64,000 bases of DNA, from contig CAJQUW010006289.1 of assembly GCA_907163375.1 (NCBI GenBank), positions 1-64,000 on the forward strand, written 5' to 3'. Below, in pieces: positions 55,301 to 61,843 of the stretch. The notes under the pieces were generated by a model. That model searched no databases, had not been told where the DNA came from, and was given only the letters and a program-made list of their open reading frames with translations. How positions within the stretch are numbered: the stretch's first letter is position 1; each line of letters begins with the position of its first letter. This stretch comes from Prostheceraeus crozeri (taxonomy: Eukaryota > Platyhelminthes > Polycladida > Euryleptidae). Position numbers and translations under genes: made by a program.

Positions 55301-58300
55301 GCTGTCACCTCCTAAAATTGAAGAAAGCTGTATCCTAAAGCACCACATGCTAGCATTTTAGGAGGTTACGTTAAAATTGGATGTTGACCTACTGACGAGA
55401 ACAATAGCCTCTAGACGTATTATCTTTAACAATTAACTGCTACCGCCGGCATCAGAACCTGATTCACTTTCTACTTCATCATTCAAAGAAAAGAGGGTGG
55501 TTTATATGTGCAATGTGCATTGTAGGTGACTCTGTCTTATTTCCTTGAATTTTGCGACTTTATTGATTTATACCATCTTCATTGTATTTTCCCTGTATGA
55601 CCGGATACCCTAATGACTTGAAGCGCCTGAATTAGTAGGTTTTTAAGTGTGCGTTTCTGTTATTCTTATTCCGTAAATAAACATTTGTAGAAATGTTGAA
55701 CAACAACATTCAAAAGTTACAAAATTAGATTGTGACAATAAGTTCAACAATGTTGGTTTAGAAACAATTTGTTGCCTACGTTCAAAATATCTTAATCTAA
55801 CTATCAATTCAAAAGTGATTATAAAAACCTGTGTCACTGGGTATGTAATCTGCTGTGTCATGATCACGTCGACTTTCAAAGCGGATTTTTCGACATGTAT
55901 TGGTAGATAGGCTGTCTTTGTTATGTATTAAATATTCATGAAACTTAAATTTCGTCCATTCGGTTTATGCAGTCATTGACTGAAGATAAGTGTATATTGG
56001 CAAACAGTCAATTTGATTGTCTATTGAGGTGAAAAGTGTTCCTTAAGCTCTGATCTTAAACATCGATAAAACAAATACATCTTCAGAAACCATTTTTTGT
56101 GATAGCTAAACAAGCGTTTCAGCTTGTAGCAATATGCGATTCTAATTTTATATCAAAATTAATGCTCAATAATTCATAAATGACAAATAGGACTTTGTCA
56201 ACCAGTCGAAGTCATTGCAATTATTACATAGTACTTGTAGTATGAAGTGCACAAAAACTATTGATGATGGCCTCATATTCGACGGGACATCTCATTTTCT
56301 TTATAAAATATTCGTTATTGAATGACTGGAAATCGATGGCATGAGTCACTTAAACAATGCATTGGTACTTATTATTACCTACTTTAATTTAACCATTTTG
56401 TTTTTTAGCATTTCCACAGTCCTTATATCAATAGTAAATCGAGAAATAATTATCTCTCATTAATTGAATAGGAATATGATTTAGCAAGAGATTTAACGTA
56501 GATTTAACAATATGAGATTAGTAACTTCATCTAAGAAGATTACAACCGATTGCGGAGTTGCTGAATACTGAATTATTGACAGCAATTATTCATGCTTTTG
56601 TTACTTCCTCCTTGGACTATTGCAACTCACTACTCATTGGGGCACCACAATGCCAACTGCACAAATTACAAATAATTCAAAACTGGGCAGCAAGACTAAT
56701 ATTGGATTGTAGAAAGACGGACATGCATGTAATTGAAATGATGAATAAGCTCCATTGGCTTCCTGTTCACAAACGAATTAAATACAAGGTATGTCTTCTT
56801 GTATGGAAATGCTTTCGTAGGATGGCTCCTGATTACTTAATCAAAGATCTTACGGTCTATCAACCATCACGATCTGGAAATCATGATCATTTGTCACTAT
56901 CACAGATAAAAACATCAAATGTAGCGCATGGTGATAGGAGATTTTCTGTTTTCGGAGCTATGGTATGGAATAAGTTGCCTTTCAATATTCGCTCAGCAAC
57001 CTCACTTGAAACTTTTAAAAGAACTATTGAAAACATTCCTCTTTTGTAATGTGCTTAATGTATAGCCGCTTGAGACTTTTTGTAAAGCGGGATAAAAATA
57101 AAGGAATTATTATTATTATTATCACATGTTGACCACTCAGAATTTTTTTATTGTTTCTTTTCAGAACAAAATACGAGCGTATAATATGTATGATTGATGA
57201 AAATAAGTTGTCTATTGAAAATCATTGAGTAAATATGCTGCAATTTATATCCTTGAAATGCATAATGAAAAATCAAGAAGTAGACCAAGTATCCGGGAAT
57301 GTCAGTGAAAACCATGGCATTGAGATCACATTATTCACGAAATTATAAAATATTATGATATTCATTATTCATCACTATCATAGGCTAAAATGATTCCATA
57401 TTCTCCTCATGACATATTATCTGGCACCTTTTCCAATGCATTGCTGCAACTTCAAAAATCATTAGCTGCAATCTCAATGTAATAATAAATTTTAGGTCTT
57501 TTACATGCATGCGCGCATGTCAAGTCAATAACATAAGTCTCTCAAATCATCAATACAAAATATAGTCTAGACGGTTCGTTATCCCCGAAAATGTTGTTCA
57601 ATGTTGCAAATCTTAAATCACTCTAAATTCATCAACAACTTTTCGAATAAAGAAATGTGGTACTCATCACAGAGATAGATTCATTTGCATGTGAGTTAGT
57701 CTAGAGTGGAAATAATCCTACCCCAGCAATTGTATAATGAGAAATAAAGCGCCGGCCTCATGGAGGTCGACGCATGCCGCTCACTCTGTTCAAAACTCTG
57801 TGTTGAGTTGCATCAAATATATATCGGCAAAACCCTTCGTCAGTGCAGCAAAAATCACTCAAAGGAATCTTCCGCAAATCATTGTTTCAAAATTTACAGG
57901 TATTTGTATTGTACTTGCAAGATTATATGCACCTCACAATATGACAAAACTCTTATTTGTGAAACAAATTATTGAGAGGTCCACGGTGTTTGATAACGCA
58001 AGAATTTTTTTCTTGAAATGCAATGAGTAGCTAGCTACCCATATCAAATAAAATTATGTAAAATTATCTATGAAACAGATAAAACCCGTAGCCAGTCGAT
58101 GCATTCTTTTTTAGTTGTTCTCCGTCAACTTACTTTTTTATCTCCATGAAATCGCTGAAGCTTCACATCGTTGGTGATAAATGTCATGGAAATAGCATTC
58201 ATGAGAATCATGGGAATTTGGTATCGCAACACTGCTTTATTACGTACCGTATAAAAGATTTCCTCCGTGGAATTCTTTCAATGTTCAACACACATTTAAT

Positions 58301-61043
58301 CAAATTTGACTCGGAAATTTCGCTTCGCCCTCTTCTTTCGGAGCAAATTTTCTTTGATGTCTGAGTTCGGGATATCAAAGATATCCACTATCTCTAAGTC
58401 AATTATGATGAAGAGTAGTGAGAGAGACATTTAACATGTCCTTACTTGAGATTTCTACGTAAGAAATTGAGAGTTGTAAAAGAATCTTAATAGTATTTCA
58501 AGATTGTGATTTCTTACACACAATTTGCTTTAAGTCAATTTGAAAAGACTGTAATTGGATTTGGCGTTGGTATAAATTGACTAAATTCCAAGTGAATTTG
58601 CTGAGTTATTCAATCTGAACTGCAATAAAGTCTACATACATCATCAATTTCAAGCGATCATTAAAAAATTATTTTCATATTAAATCGTTGGAAGAATCAG
58701 TAGAGGTCACGGTCATAGTGTATTTTTGTTTGCCGTTTTTGTTGTTGTATTTTTTATTAAATGAGTTTCTTTTATTGCCTGAAGGTGACACGCATAGAAC
58801 TGATTTTCCACTGAGCCTCTCATTGGATCATTGGATCGCAGTCACATTGGATAATTGGATCTGGAGCATGCCATTTTTCCAGGGATTTGAAAAGTTCATC
58901 CATGATTATATCATACAAAATATGTTTGTTATATTTATCGCCATTTACATTCACCAAATTTTCTGGAATAGAAGCCAAGAGTGTTTGTTTTACTATTTTA
59001 TTGTGGGCTTTGTTCGAGAAAAGTCTACATGGAATAACGATTTGGATTATTCGGAACTGTCTTTTGGTTGCACTTATTTTAGCAACTGCTGTTCCTGTTA
59101 CTGATAAGTATGACCGATTTTTCTAGACTATGTGGCTGTTATTGGATAGAATGAAAAACAGCTGTTTGTTTATATCAATTTCATCTGATCAGTAAGGAAC
59201 ATATCCATAGAATTCCGACTTTTCGTTAATGGAACTAGAATGGATAAAGACTGTTGATGTTTATTGCAGCTGCCAGGTCAGGCACCGATGCAAGACAATG
59301 TCGCTAGATCTTGGAAAGAATCAAATTACTGAATTGAAAAATTATTGAAAAAAAATTGCTGAAAAATTATGGATAGTTACAATTTAAGCTTCAAAATCTT
59401 GTAGGCAGGGTGTCTATCTTTCAGACTGAGCATTCATATTTTCTACAATTCAATGTAAATTTTATAGAGTACTAGGATAAGTCTAATAGTGCTAAAGAAT
59501 TTGAAGCACACTTGCAAGGGCCTCCTTTGATTCTATTTTGCCAACACTTGCAGGTGGCTGTCATCATACTTAACCCGTAGCCTACGTCTCTATGTTAGCT
59601 CCAATGGAATTAGAACTAGATGAAAACGTAAATCATCTGCATGTACAGCAAAAAATGCTGAAAAAATTACAGTGACTAAATTGCTAAGTCAGTGTAGGAC
59701 GAAAGTTAAGGTTTTGAATTGAATCATTCAAAATGACATATAGCAAAGGAAAAAATATTTTTGATTCTTTGATTTTCTAAATACATCAGCACATCAGGAA
59801 ATGTAGACAGATTCGAAGACGTGTCACGCTATCTACAAATTAGGCCTACTATGCAGGAAAGTCAAGATCTCGAAATTACGTGTTTTCAAGCAGTCTAGTA
59901 GCCAAGAAGAATATCTTTTGGACCGATAACGGGCCGCTGGAATGCCAAGATGGCCTATATCGCAGCAAGAGAAGCAACAGTGGGGCTTGCAGTATTCATT
60001 ATGGGATTTCGAAATTATGAGATCGGGGGAATTTGGATTCCGTCGTCTAAAAAAGTTCATCATGAAATTGAATTACCTCATTTTCGTCACCTTTTCACAC
60101 TTTCTCTCAACAAAAGGAAGTGCATCGGTTATTTTATGATTTAGTCGTGACTTTCAAAAAGTTTCATTTTCACGATATAGAAGTTAAAAGATTGAATTGA
60201 ATTGATGTGTCTTCCTGGTTGGATTAATTATAATGCATGCTGAAAATATTTTACCCTCCAATTTTTTGTGACTAGGATGGCCGATAAAGTGAGTTAATTA
60301 TAATTTGGACTTCACAGTAAAGCATCAATTTGATCGTACATTTCGTTGCATTGGCTTGAGAACCGGTGCACCGGTGCACTGTGCACAACCCTAATTTTAA
60401 GTTATTTTATGTAAATGATTTTATATTTAGAGGGACATGATAATAACCATGAATCTTTACAAATTACAGTCATTTTTTATTATAGAGGCTCAGACTTTTT
60501 ATGCGTCTGACACTGTTTACAAATTGATGATTATTCACAACTGCAAGAATTAGGCAAAGCAACATACTAATAGAACGAGGAATGCATTTTTGATGATAAC
60601 TATCTTTGTCAAACAAGTTTCAATTCTTATAACTGATCAATCATAGAGAGAGAAAGACAGATAAAGATATAGGACATAAATCCCGAGAAGTGATTGCCGG
60701 CTCTAATCGAGAGGGGGTTGTACTCGAGAAAACACGATGTGAATATATCTGGCATATCTATCAGCGATAATAGTGATGACATTCATAATAAAACACACAT
60801 TTATTTAGAAATATGTAACCTCTAAAGAACAATGAAAATTGCACCTTTTTCATCAGAATGAATGAACTCTAAATAATTTTATTTATCCTACAGTCAACAC
60901 TTGGTTGCAAGGCCGAGTCCGATTTCTTGCGCATTCGTGAGAGCAGACACCTGCGCCGCGTGCATTATGGAGATGTCGAGACCAGCAAAGCTCTGAGATT
61001 CGGAGGGAAACATTGCTCTCCATTCGCTGCTTTGTCTACTACG
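4224..61043 (+). CDS. WDR49/WDR64-like WD40-repeat gene (partial, at least 7 exons spliced)
   Basis: The span is the genomic extent of seven plus-strand exons: 4224-4316, 13081-13217, 14593-14738, 32221-32394, 53484-53617, 54968-55030 and 60894-61043. All have AG acceptors and GT donors and one open frame. Codon phases agree at every junction except 32394/53484, where a missing exon of length 1 modulo 3 is implied. Exons 2-4 encode three WD40 blades (LLISS..GTLRWWHLYG; LLISGDTCGWIRLWDI; ILTASTDCSSRLFD) ending in GTFGQ. Exon 7 holds CSPFAAL. Both motifs are, from family knowledge, typical of WDR49, WDR64 and related EF-hand/WD40 proteins, thought to act in cilia or sperm flagella. The EF-hands and early blades would lie upstream and are not seen. 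Introns reach 17.5 kb, and 21 kb across the gap with the unfound exon, and are full of transposons. The WD40 family call is secure; the exact paralogue is not. Confidence 0.85.
4915..6350. repeat. Large palindrome, one arm interrupted by a hAT fragment
   Basis: The left arm (4915-5235) reappears in reverse complement as two blocks of the right arm (5653-5826 and about 6171-6350). They are separated by roughly 345 bases absent from the left arm. The spacer between arms is 5236-5652. The arms have diverged by substitutions and small indels. Short stretches of related coding potential run through both (RAELQVLY.TDEF), but I do not recognise the family. The outer ends are bordered by an ACACCTAAACC-type sequence; no target duplication was seen. 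Confidence 0.7.
5826..6170 (+). pseudogene. hAT transposase C-terminal dimerisation fragment
   Basis: The frame starting near 5888 reads SSCGFERSFSTLKRINRFSR, then TSMSDRRLCSLSFLSIEKEL. This matches the C-terminal dimerisation region of hAT transposases (pattern ERSFS.L.RIK...R..M...RL..L....I). Only this end of the protein is present; no zinc finger or catalytic residues are seen. It fills the gap in the right arm of the surrounding palindrome, so it either inserted after the palindrome formed or was lost from the other arm. A domesticated or functional protein is unlikely. Confidence 0.75.
10551..10587. repeat. CT-rich microsatellite
   Basis: A short run of CT and CCCT units (TCTCTCTCTCTCTC core) lies in the intron. 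No other signal surrounds it. Confidence 0.8.
13081..13217 (+). CDS. WDR49/64-like gene, exon B (WD40 blade)
   Basis: The exon is 137 bases between TTACAG and GTAAGT. Its only open frame starts after the first base and reads PPPVDKLLFLRRRVLQR, then ETAVLISSEAGTLRWWHLYG. The PPPVDKLLFL segment followed by a blade strand with two tryptophans before a YG turn matches how WDR49/64 proteins enter a late blade of the second propeller (family knowledge). The last base (G) joins the first two bases of the next exon to make glycine. It is locally GC-richer than its introns, as expected of a constrained exon. Confidence 0.87.
13218..14592 (+). other. Intron between exons B and C
   Basis: This 1.4 kb AT-rich intron contains a 108-codon chance open frame at 13264-13590 with no recognisable motif. 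I see no element or RNA gene in it. Confidence 0.7.
14593..14738 (+). CDS. WDR49/64-like gene, exon C (WD40 blade)
   Basis: The exon is 146 bases after TTTGTAG and before GTAATT. It encodes a near-complete WD40 blade: SVLGLCSSEDNSLLISGD, then GWIRLWDITQYCIED. The canonical WD dipeptide is present (LWD). It begins by completing the glycine codon from the previous exon and ends in phase 0, matching the next exon. The translated frame runs on to a stop at 14762, which lies in the intron and is not the gene's end. Confidence 0.9.
16190..17397. mobile_element. Non-autonomous hAT element, 1.2 kb, with 8 bp target duplication
   Basis: The element begins CAGAGGTGAG and ends CCCACTTCTG, imperfect inverted repeats of the CAG..GTG type common in hAT elements. 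Just inside both ends lie GC-rich CGCTCCG-type repeats in inverted orientation (16208-16262 and 17310-17385). The sequence CAATTTAA is present immediately on both sides (16182-16189 and 17398-17405), a perfect 8 bp target site duplication, the hAT hallmark. Internal frames (86 to 120 codons near 16529-17290) show no hAT catalytic or dimerisation motif, so it would depend on a transposase made elsewhere. Confidence 0.85.
17460..17650 (+). mobile_element. Possible Penelope-like element tail
   Basis: The stretch contains CTGAAGA followed by a short possible stem (GAC...GTC) and GAAAC at about 17553-17585. The same layout recurs next to Penelope GIY-YIG remains at 37617-37656 and 43685-43714. No coding domain is recognisable here, so the assignment rests only on that motif. 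It is a short fossil. Confidence 0.35.
18575..18655 (+). repeat. tRNA-derived sequence (SINE head or tRNA pseudogene)
   Basis: An RNA polymerase III A box-like sequence (TAGCTCAGTTGA, from 18584) and a B box (GGTTCAAGTCC, 18626-18636) are spaced about as in a tRNA. The T arm around GGTTCAAGTCC has one mismatch. The D stem is imperfect and the acceptor ends pair only partly. A functional tRNA is therefore unlikely; a tRNA-derived SINE or decayed tRNA is the better reading. A T-run (CTTTTTC) follows about 15 bases downstream and could end a Pol III transcript. Confidence 0.6.
19834..20057 (+). mobile_element. 5'-truncated LINE 3' end (L2/CR1-like)
   Basis: A short frame reads APVVWNGLPQTIRGAQSLNS, matching the last conserved block of many LINE reverse transcriptases (P..WN.LP..IR...SL..F). 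It is followed by a tail with GTACAGCGCAATATAATTGTGCTG-like self-complementary sequence and AAATAAACAAATA, typical of L2/CR1-like 3' ends. It is strongly 5'-truncated and has no catalytic domain. Confidence 0.6.
22842..24015 (-). mobile_element. Decayed Tc1-like element (minus-strand relative of the 35.7 kb copy)
   Basis: It starts after TA with CAGTCCGTTTCATAAAAAG, nearly identical to the right end of the Tc1-like element at 35678-37209 in reverse complement. Homology continues through the 3' end of the transposase reading frame (to about 23480). It resumes in the 5' non-coding part (about 23490-24010, including the GCTTTTGGCTTG stretch). The middle part encoding the N-terminal half of the transposase is missing. 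The remaining coding part has many substitutions and indels and cannot encode transposase. The far end is diverged and its exact border uncertain. Confidence 0.8.
25302..25390. repeat. Hairpin, about 27-39 bp arms
   Basis: GTAGAGTGTTGACTCAAAAA and the following AGTATCTA (from 25312) are repeated in reverse complement ending at 25378, with one mismatch and a loop of about 13 bases. Weaker pairing continues outward to about 25302 and 25390. No target duplication is clear. It could be a small foldback element or a hairpin RNA source. Confidence 0.7.
27536..28090 (-). mobile_element. Mariner-like (DD41D-type) transposon fragment
   Basis: The minus-strand frame 27776-28069 contains FQHDGAHTAISVRNLIKEHL, then HRWIG..SDIIWP, then PDLT.NDFWRWG. 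This is the second and third catalytic blocks of the Tc1/mariner group in which the third acidic residue is D in a DF.LWG context. Family members have 41 residues between the two aspartates; here 39 are seen because two residues are missing after DGA. A terminal-repeat-like GGGTGTTCCAATT follows a TA at 27536, probably the 3' end of the element. The N-terminal part and the first aspartate are not recognised. It is inactive. Confidence 0.75.
28926..29046. repeat. Perfect 50 bp inverted repeat (hairpin)
   Basis: Bases 28926-28975 are an exact reverse complement of 28997-29046, with a 21-base loop. The arms start TGATGCATAGTGGG. No mismatch was found by eye over 50 pairs, which is striking next to the diverged repeats around it. 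It may be a very short foldback MITE or the source of a long double-stranded hairpin RNA. No ORF or flanking duplication is evident. Confidence 0.85.
29558..29808. mobile_element. TA-flanked MITE, 251 bp (CACTGTAAAC family)
   Basis: The ends are CACTGTAAACTGTACACCGT on the left and CACTGTAAACTATAAACCGC in reverse complement on the right, bordered by TA on both sides (29556-29557 and 29809-29810). A TA target suggests a Tc1/mariner-type parent. The interior is AT-rich with repeated CCGTTAAA motifs and no ORF. Confidence 0.8.
32221..32394 (+). CDS. WDR49/64-like gene, exon D (WD40 blade ending in GTFGQ)
   Basis: The exon is 174 bases (58 codons, phase 0 at both ends), preceded by TTCTTTCAG and followed by GTAACT. 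It reads PPSLLKEFCAHESSALVSV, then DGQFILTASTDCSSRLFD, then HQVGTFGQ. The AH near the start, the TAS.D segment and the closing GTFGQ are the usual pattern of a propeller blade in WDR49/64 proteins. The WD dipeptide has become FD here. The intron upstream is about 17.5 kb. The next recognised exon is out of phase, so an exon is missing between them. Confidence 0.9.
33385..33796. mobile_element. MITE, 412 bp (related to the 29.6 kb copy)
   Basis: The left end CACTGTAAACCGTAGACCGA and the right end CACCGTAAACCGTTGACTGA (reverse complement) form imperfect terminal inverted repeats sharing CACTGTAAAC with the element at 29558. Internal inverted ATCCTACAAAAT blocks lie near both ends. The flanks show TG on both sides rather than TA, so the target duplication may have mutated. 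It has no ORF. Confidence 0.7.
34568..34676. repeat. Partial copy of the long-TIR element (right end)
   Basis: This stretch matches the right inverted repeat of the element at 48339-49024: GAGCTCGGCAG, GTAAAGTCTCATTTTCGGC and a closing GGCAGCCGGAC followed by TA. Only one end was recognised, so it is a fragment or a strongly decayed copy. Confidence 0.7.
35678..37209 (+). mobile_element. Tc1-like DNA transposon, 1.5 kb, with transposase ORF
   Basis: Imperfect terminal inverted repeats begin CAGATTGTTTAATAAAAAAT on the left and CAGTCCGTTTCATAAAAAGT on the right (reverse complement), each next to TA (35676-35677, 37210-37211), the Tc1/mariner target. Both ends continue into GGATCA.CC. It encloses one transposase frame (36201-37097). 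The right end is directly followed by Penelope-like sequence. A decayed relative in the opposite orientation lies at 22842-24015. Mismatches between the two inverted repeats suggest it is not freshly inserted. Confidence 0.88.
36201..37097 (+). CDS. Tc1-family DD34E transposase, N-terminally shortened
   Basis: A 298-residue frame encodes most of a Tc1 transposase, the enzyme that excises and inserts its own element at TA sites. In order: a GRPRKTS linker (17-24), a second helix-turn-helix region (about 25-75), then the RNase H-like core. The acidic triad is visible: D107 in VVWSDEA, D197 in FMDDNAT and E232 in PDLNPIENVW, with exactly 34 residues between the last two (DD34E). Usual members are about 340 residues; the first helix-turn-helix (about 45 residues) is absent, and an in-frame TGA lies just upstream of the first ATG, so DNA binding is probably lost. 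The core shows no internal stop. It is a plain DNA transposon gene, not a host gene. Confidence 0.88.
   Translation: MHRWHNDDFRLCRKEGSGRPRKTSKRRDRLILRFVKVDLSLALTEMAALDSFISKSTIRKRLIDSNFKSCKRPSQIKLSDQHTKRRLRWAMSHYHWRNQWDRVVWSDEASVRLKDSDGRLRLWIKSDQEIPRHLHRPRVQGGATLLIWAGIWTNGRSELHIQQGTMNSERYVNVLRMNIGQMTDQLGDPSTWLFMDDNATCHRSSRVNLCKSQLRLRTLSWPARSPDLNPIENVWSILKRNVRRSLLPTDGVSQLTSLLKREWRKLDQSKINDIIESMPRRIGNVIDNKGRAIAYQII
37235..37660 (+). mobile_element. Penelope-like element remnant (GIY-YIG region)
   Basis: Reading frames on the plus strand show the sequence pattern of a Penelope-like endonuclease domain: a PKEL.SS.VYK entry, a C..C zinc-binding pair, a FCIGET motif (GIY-YIG type) and, about 50 residues on, LAEALLIKEF...LLN, the usual catalytic-glutamate region. 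A CTGATGA...GAAA motif follows at 37617-37645. It is a broken fossil with no reverse transcriptase recognised. The Tc1-like element ends about 25 bases upstream. Confidence 0.7.
39212..39345. repeat. Partial copy of the long-TIR element
   Basis: The stretch matches the right inverted repeat of the 48339-49024 element (AGAACTCGGCAGACGCGCAAA, then GAAAGTCTCATT and GGCCTCGTTC). It lacks the terminal GCCGGAC, so the end is lost. Confidence 0.65.
39370..39470 (-). mobile_element. Possible Penelope-like element tail
   Basis: On the minus strand the sequence reads CCTGAAGAAGGGTGAGTCAT, a string I associate with regions just downstream of Penelope-like ORFs. No domain is visible. It is a short fossil assigned on this motif alone. 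Confidence 0.35.
43040..44890 (+). mobile_element. Penelope-like element fossil with nearly identical 0.6 kb inverted arms
   Basis: The left arm (43040-43643) is repeated in reverse complement at 44269-44890 with almost no differences, except that a short GTAAAACGTATCAAAAAT-type unit occurs two times on the left and three on the right. The 0.6 kb between them contains a plus-strand region (about 44030-44268) with a C..C pair, YVGST and IRKLQTRI, the GIY-YIG endonuclease pattern of Penelope-like elements. Inverted LTR-like repeats are known for this family. The core is broken and no reverse transcriptase was recognised. The near-identity of the arms suggests a young insertion or gene conversion. 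Confidence 0.75.
43645..43714. repeat. Perfect 24 bp hairpin overlapping a hammerhead-core-like motif
   Basis: Bases 43645-43668 pair exactly with 43678-43701 around a 9-base loop (CCGGCAATCATCTTCAGGTA start). The second stem runs into CTGAAGA (43685), GATTGC/GCAGTC stem halves (43693-43698, 43705-43710) and GAAAA (43711). Short flanking TGTAC/GTACA can also pair. The layout resembles a minimal hammerhead ribozyme, which is known from Penelope-like elements, but CTGAAGA departs from the canonical CTGATGA. Confidence 0.5.
46105..47476 (+). pseudogene. MFSD1-like transporter, intronless broken copy
   Basis: About 1.37 kb of continuous coding-like sequence resembles a major facilitator of the MFSD1 type (lysosomal membrane transporter family). 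Hydrophobic helices start with TTWSLAGLITVIGQEG. Later come GLIHAFGRVGALSVN, FKPQFWIMLLTMSCMR and GISQGALVACFP followed by PTKYIGFAISVV, in the order expected for MFSD1. The frame is broken: a one-base shift near 46500, a TAG at 46767-46769 and shifts near 46980, 47175 and 47320. No introns are seen, which suggests a retrocopy, although no poly(A) tail is visible. The last helix and tail (from about 47330) are partly duplicated at 47465-47530. It sits in sense orientation inside the WDR-like intron. Confidence 0.7.
47330..47530 (+). repeat. Tandem duplication at the 3' end of the MFSD1-like copy
   Basis: ACTTTGTGCATTGACTGTAA (about 47333) recurs as ACTTTGTGCATTGATTGTAA (about 47469), about 136 bases later. 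Both are followed by TATGG.CTAT and ACTTTGGGAT. This duplicates the sequence for the last membrane helix. Confidence 0.7.
48339..49024. mobile_element. Element with about 170 bp terminal inverted repeats, TA target
   Basis: The left arm (48339-about 48508) and right arm (about 48855-49024, reverse complement) both begin GTCCGGCA.CCAGAA and run through GGAACGAGGCCGAAAA, GAGACTTTCACA and CCAAAGGGACGCAAATTG to AGATTTTAG. TA flanks both ends. Long inverted repeats with a TA target suggest a Tc1/mariner-like or similar parent, but no transposase is recognisable. A 92-codon minus-strand frame (48456-48734) reads PTVGGLSNLNACSFIDKINK in part; I cannot assign it. Fragments of the same family lie at 34568-34676 and 39212-39345. 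Confidence 0.78.
53484..53617 (+). CDS. WDR49/64-like gene, exon E (threonine-rich linker)
   Basis: The exon is 134 bases after TTTATTTCCAG and before GTAAGC. Only the frame starting two bases in is open. It reads a low-complexity T/E/N-rich peptide (TAKNPETEATLTETQENG, then LTGVRAPSANDNEA). There is no domain. Its position between the last blade and the CSPF exon fits the disordered linker found there in the family. It needs one base from the preceding exon, which exon D does not supply. It ends in phase 0, matching exon F. Confidence 0.7.
53618..54967 (+). other. Intron between exons E and F
   Basis: This 1.35 kb AT-rich intron holds no element, RNA or motif that I can support. Confidence 0.7.
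54968..55030 (+). CDS. WDR49/64-like gene, exon F (short linker)
   Basis: A 63-base exon (21 codons, phase 0 both ends) lies between TTTTTCAG and GTGAGT. It reads TPDLPALTTR, then SHTSIDSFSPR, a serine/threonine-rich segment with no domain. Support comes from strong splice sites, matching phase with both neighbours and higher GC than the intron around it. Confidence 0.7.
56535..57121 (+). mobile_element. 5'-truncated L2/CR1-like LINE
   Basis: The frame 56558-57049 (163 codons) encodes the post-catalytic end of a LINE reverse transcriptase. It includes TSSLDYCNSLLIGAPQ, then IQNWAARLI, LHWLPVHKRIKYK, APDYL and a closing AMVWNKLPFNIRSATSLETF. These blocks follow the catalytic domain in L2/CR1-like and related elements. 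Downstream, AGCCGCTTGAGACTTTTTGT and AAAGCGGGATAAAAATAAAG form a short stem-loop-like 3' tail ending in an ATT microsatellite (57104-57121), as in L2-type 3' ends. The frame is intact but the catalytic part is missing by 5' truncation, the usual result of incomplete LINE insertion. Confidence 0.85.
57737..57980 (+). mobile_element. Possible Penelope-like GIY-YIG remnant
   Basis: The frame at 57760-57975 contains CSKLCVEL.QIYIGKTLR, resembling the C..C pair and YIG.T motif of Penelope-like endonuclease domains. The rest is not alignable by eye. Immediately upstream, 57667-57735 resembles 30575-30660, a dispersed repeat. It is fossil if real. Confidence 0.35.
60894..61043 (+). CDS. WDR49/64-like gene, exon G (C-terminal CSPF motif)
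   Basis: A 150-base exon (50 codons, phase 0) lies between CCTACAG and GTAGGT. It encodes a basic segment (DFLRIRESRHLRRVHYGDVE) followed by LRFGGKHCSPFAAL. A basic stretch, then a YG..... FG..CSPF.AL motif, is from family knowledge the conserved region after the propellers of WDR49/64-type proteins. Later exons should exist, since no stop occurs, but none was recognised up to 64000. Confidence 0.88.
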
Positions 61044-61843
61044 GTAGGTGCCATCTAATGACATGACAACATGATGATCTGAAACACCGATATTCTTCTG
61101 GCGGTAGAAAAAAGCATAATTCGTTTAATCGAGCGTAGTTGTGTAGAATTCCAATGTTCAGGTCTAAAAGAATCATACTAATGTATTTGTGCCGAATCTT
61201 TATTTGTGTGTGATGCCTTTTCACTGCCAGATGGATATTTTGCTTCGTTACAGAAACGAAGAATCCATCTCGAAATAAGAAAATAGCAAAATATCAAATT
61301 CAACATGAAAATTCACTTTCTAAAAGCGGAATATAAAGTAAAAAATTCGAAATTTTGAGTAATGGAAAGGAAAGTTTCCAAACTCATAAATCTTAACACA
61401 TTCTCTGCCGGGGGTTGTGTAACGCCATCACCAAAGTAACGTATCAGAGACCTTGACTTTTTGAGCAGTAAAACATCGTGAAACCTCCTCCTAACTCAAT
61501 TAATCTTGCACCCAAACAATTCAACATCTAGATACAATGTATTTTCCCTTATGTTTACCATGAAAGCTGAACGACGCTCAAGAGGCAAAAATATGATTTA
61601 TTTAGTTTCACGTGCACATCATTTTACTGAAAGTTCACCTAAAAAGTTAAGAAAGCAAAGCAAGACATCGTAAAGGGCCACTGGATCTGAGGTCTGTCTG
61701 TGAATCTGTGGTCTATGAGGTCTTTGTTTAATGGTTGTTTCTATGATGATGGTGAATGCTCCATGACAGTGAATATGAAATTAGGGCTTTTTAATGCATC
61801 AGTTGATTGCTTTTCGAGATTTATTGTCTGAATATATTCAAGA

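Larger units (their letters stand above)
55031..60893 (+). other. Intron between exons F and G
   Basis: This 5.9 kb intron contains the L2/CR1-like LINE end (56535-57121) and a possible Penelope-like piece (57737-57980). Overlapping frames at 58688-59126 are rich in hydrophobic segments but match no family I know and lack splice support. CCGGTGCACCGGTGCAC near 60363 is self-complementary and may be a remnant transposon end. In 55031-56534 and 59130-60893 I see nothing else. Confidence 0.55.
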
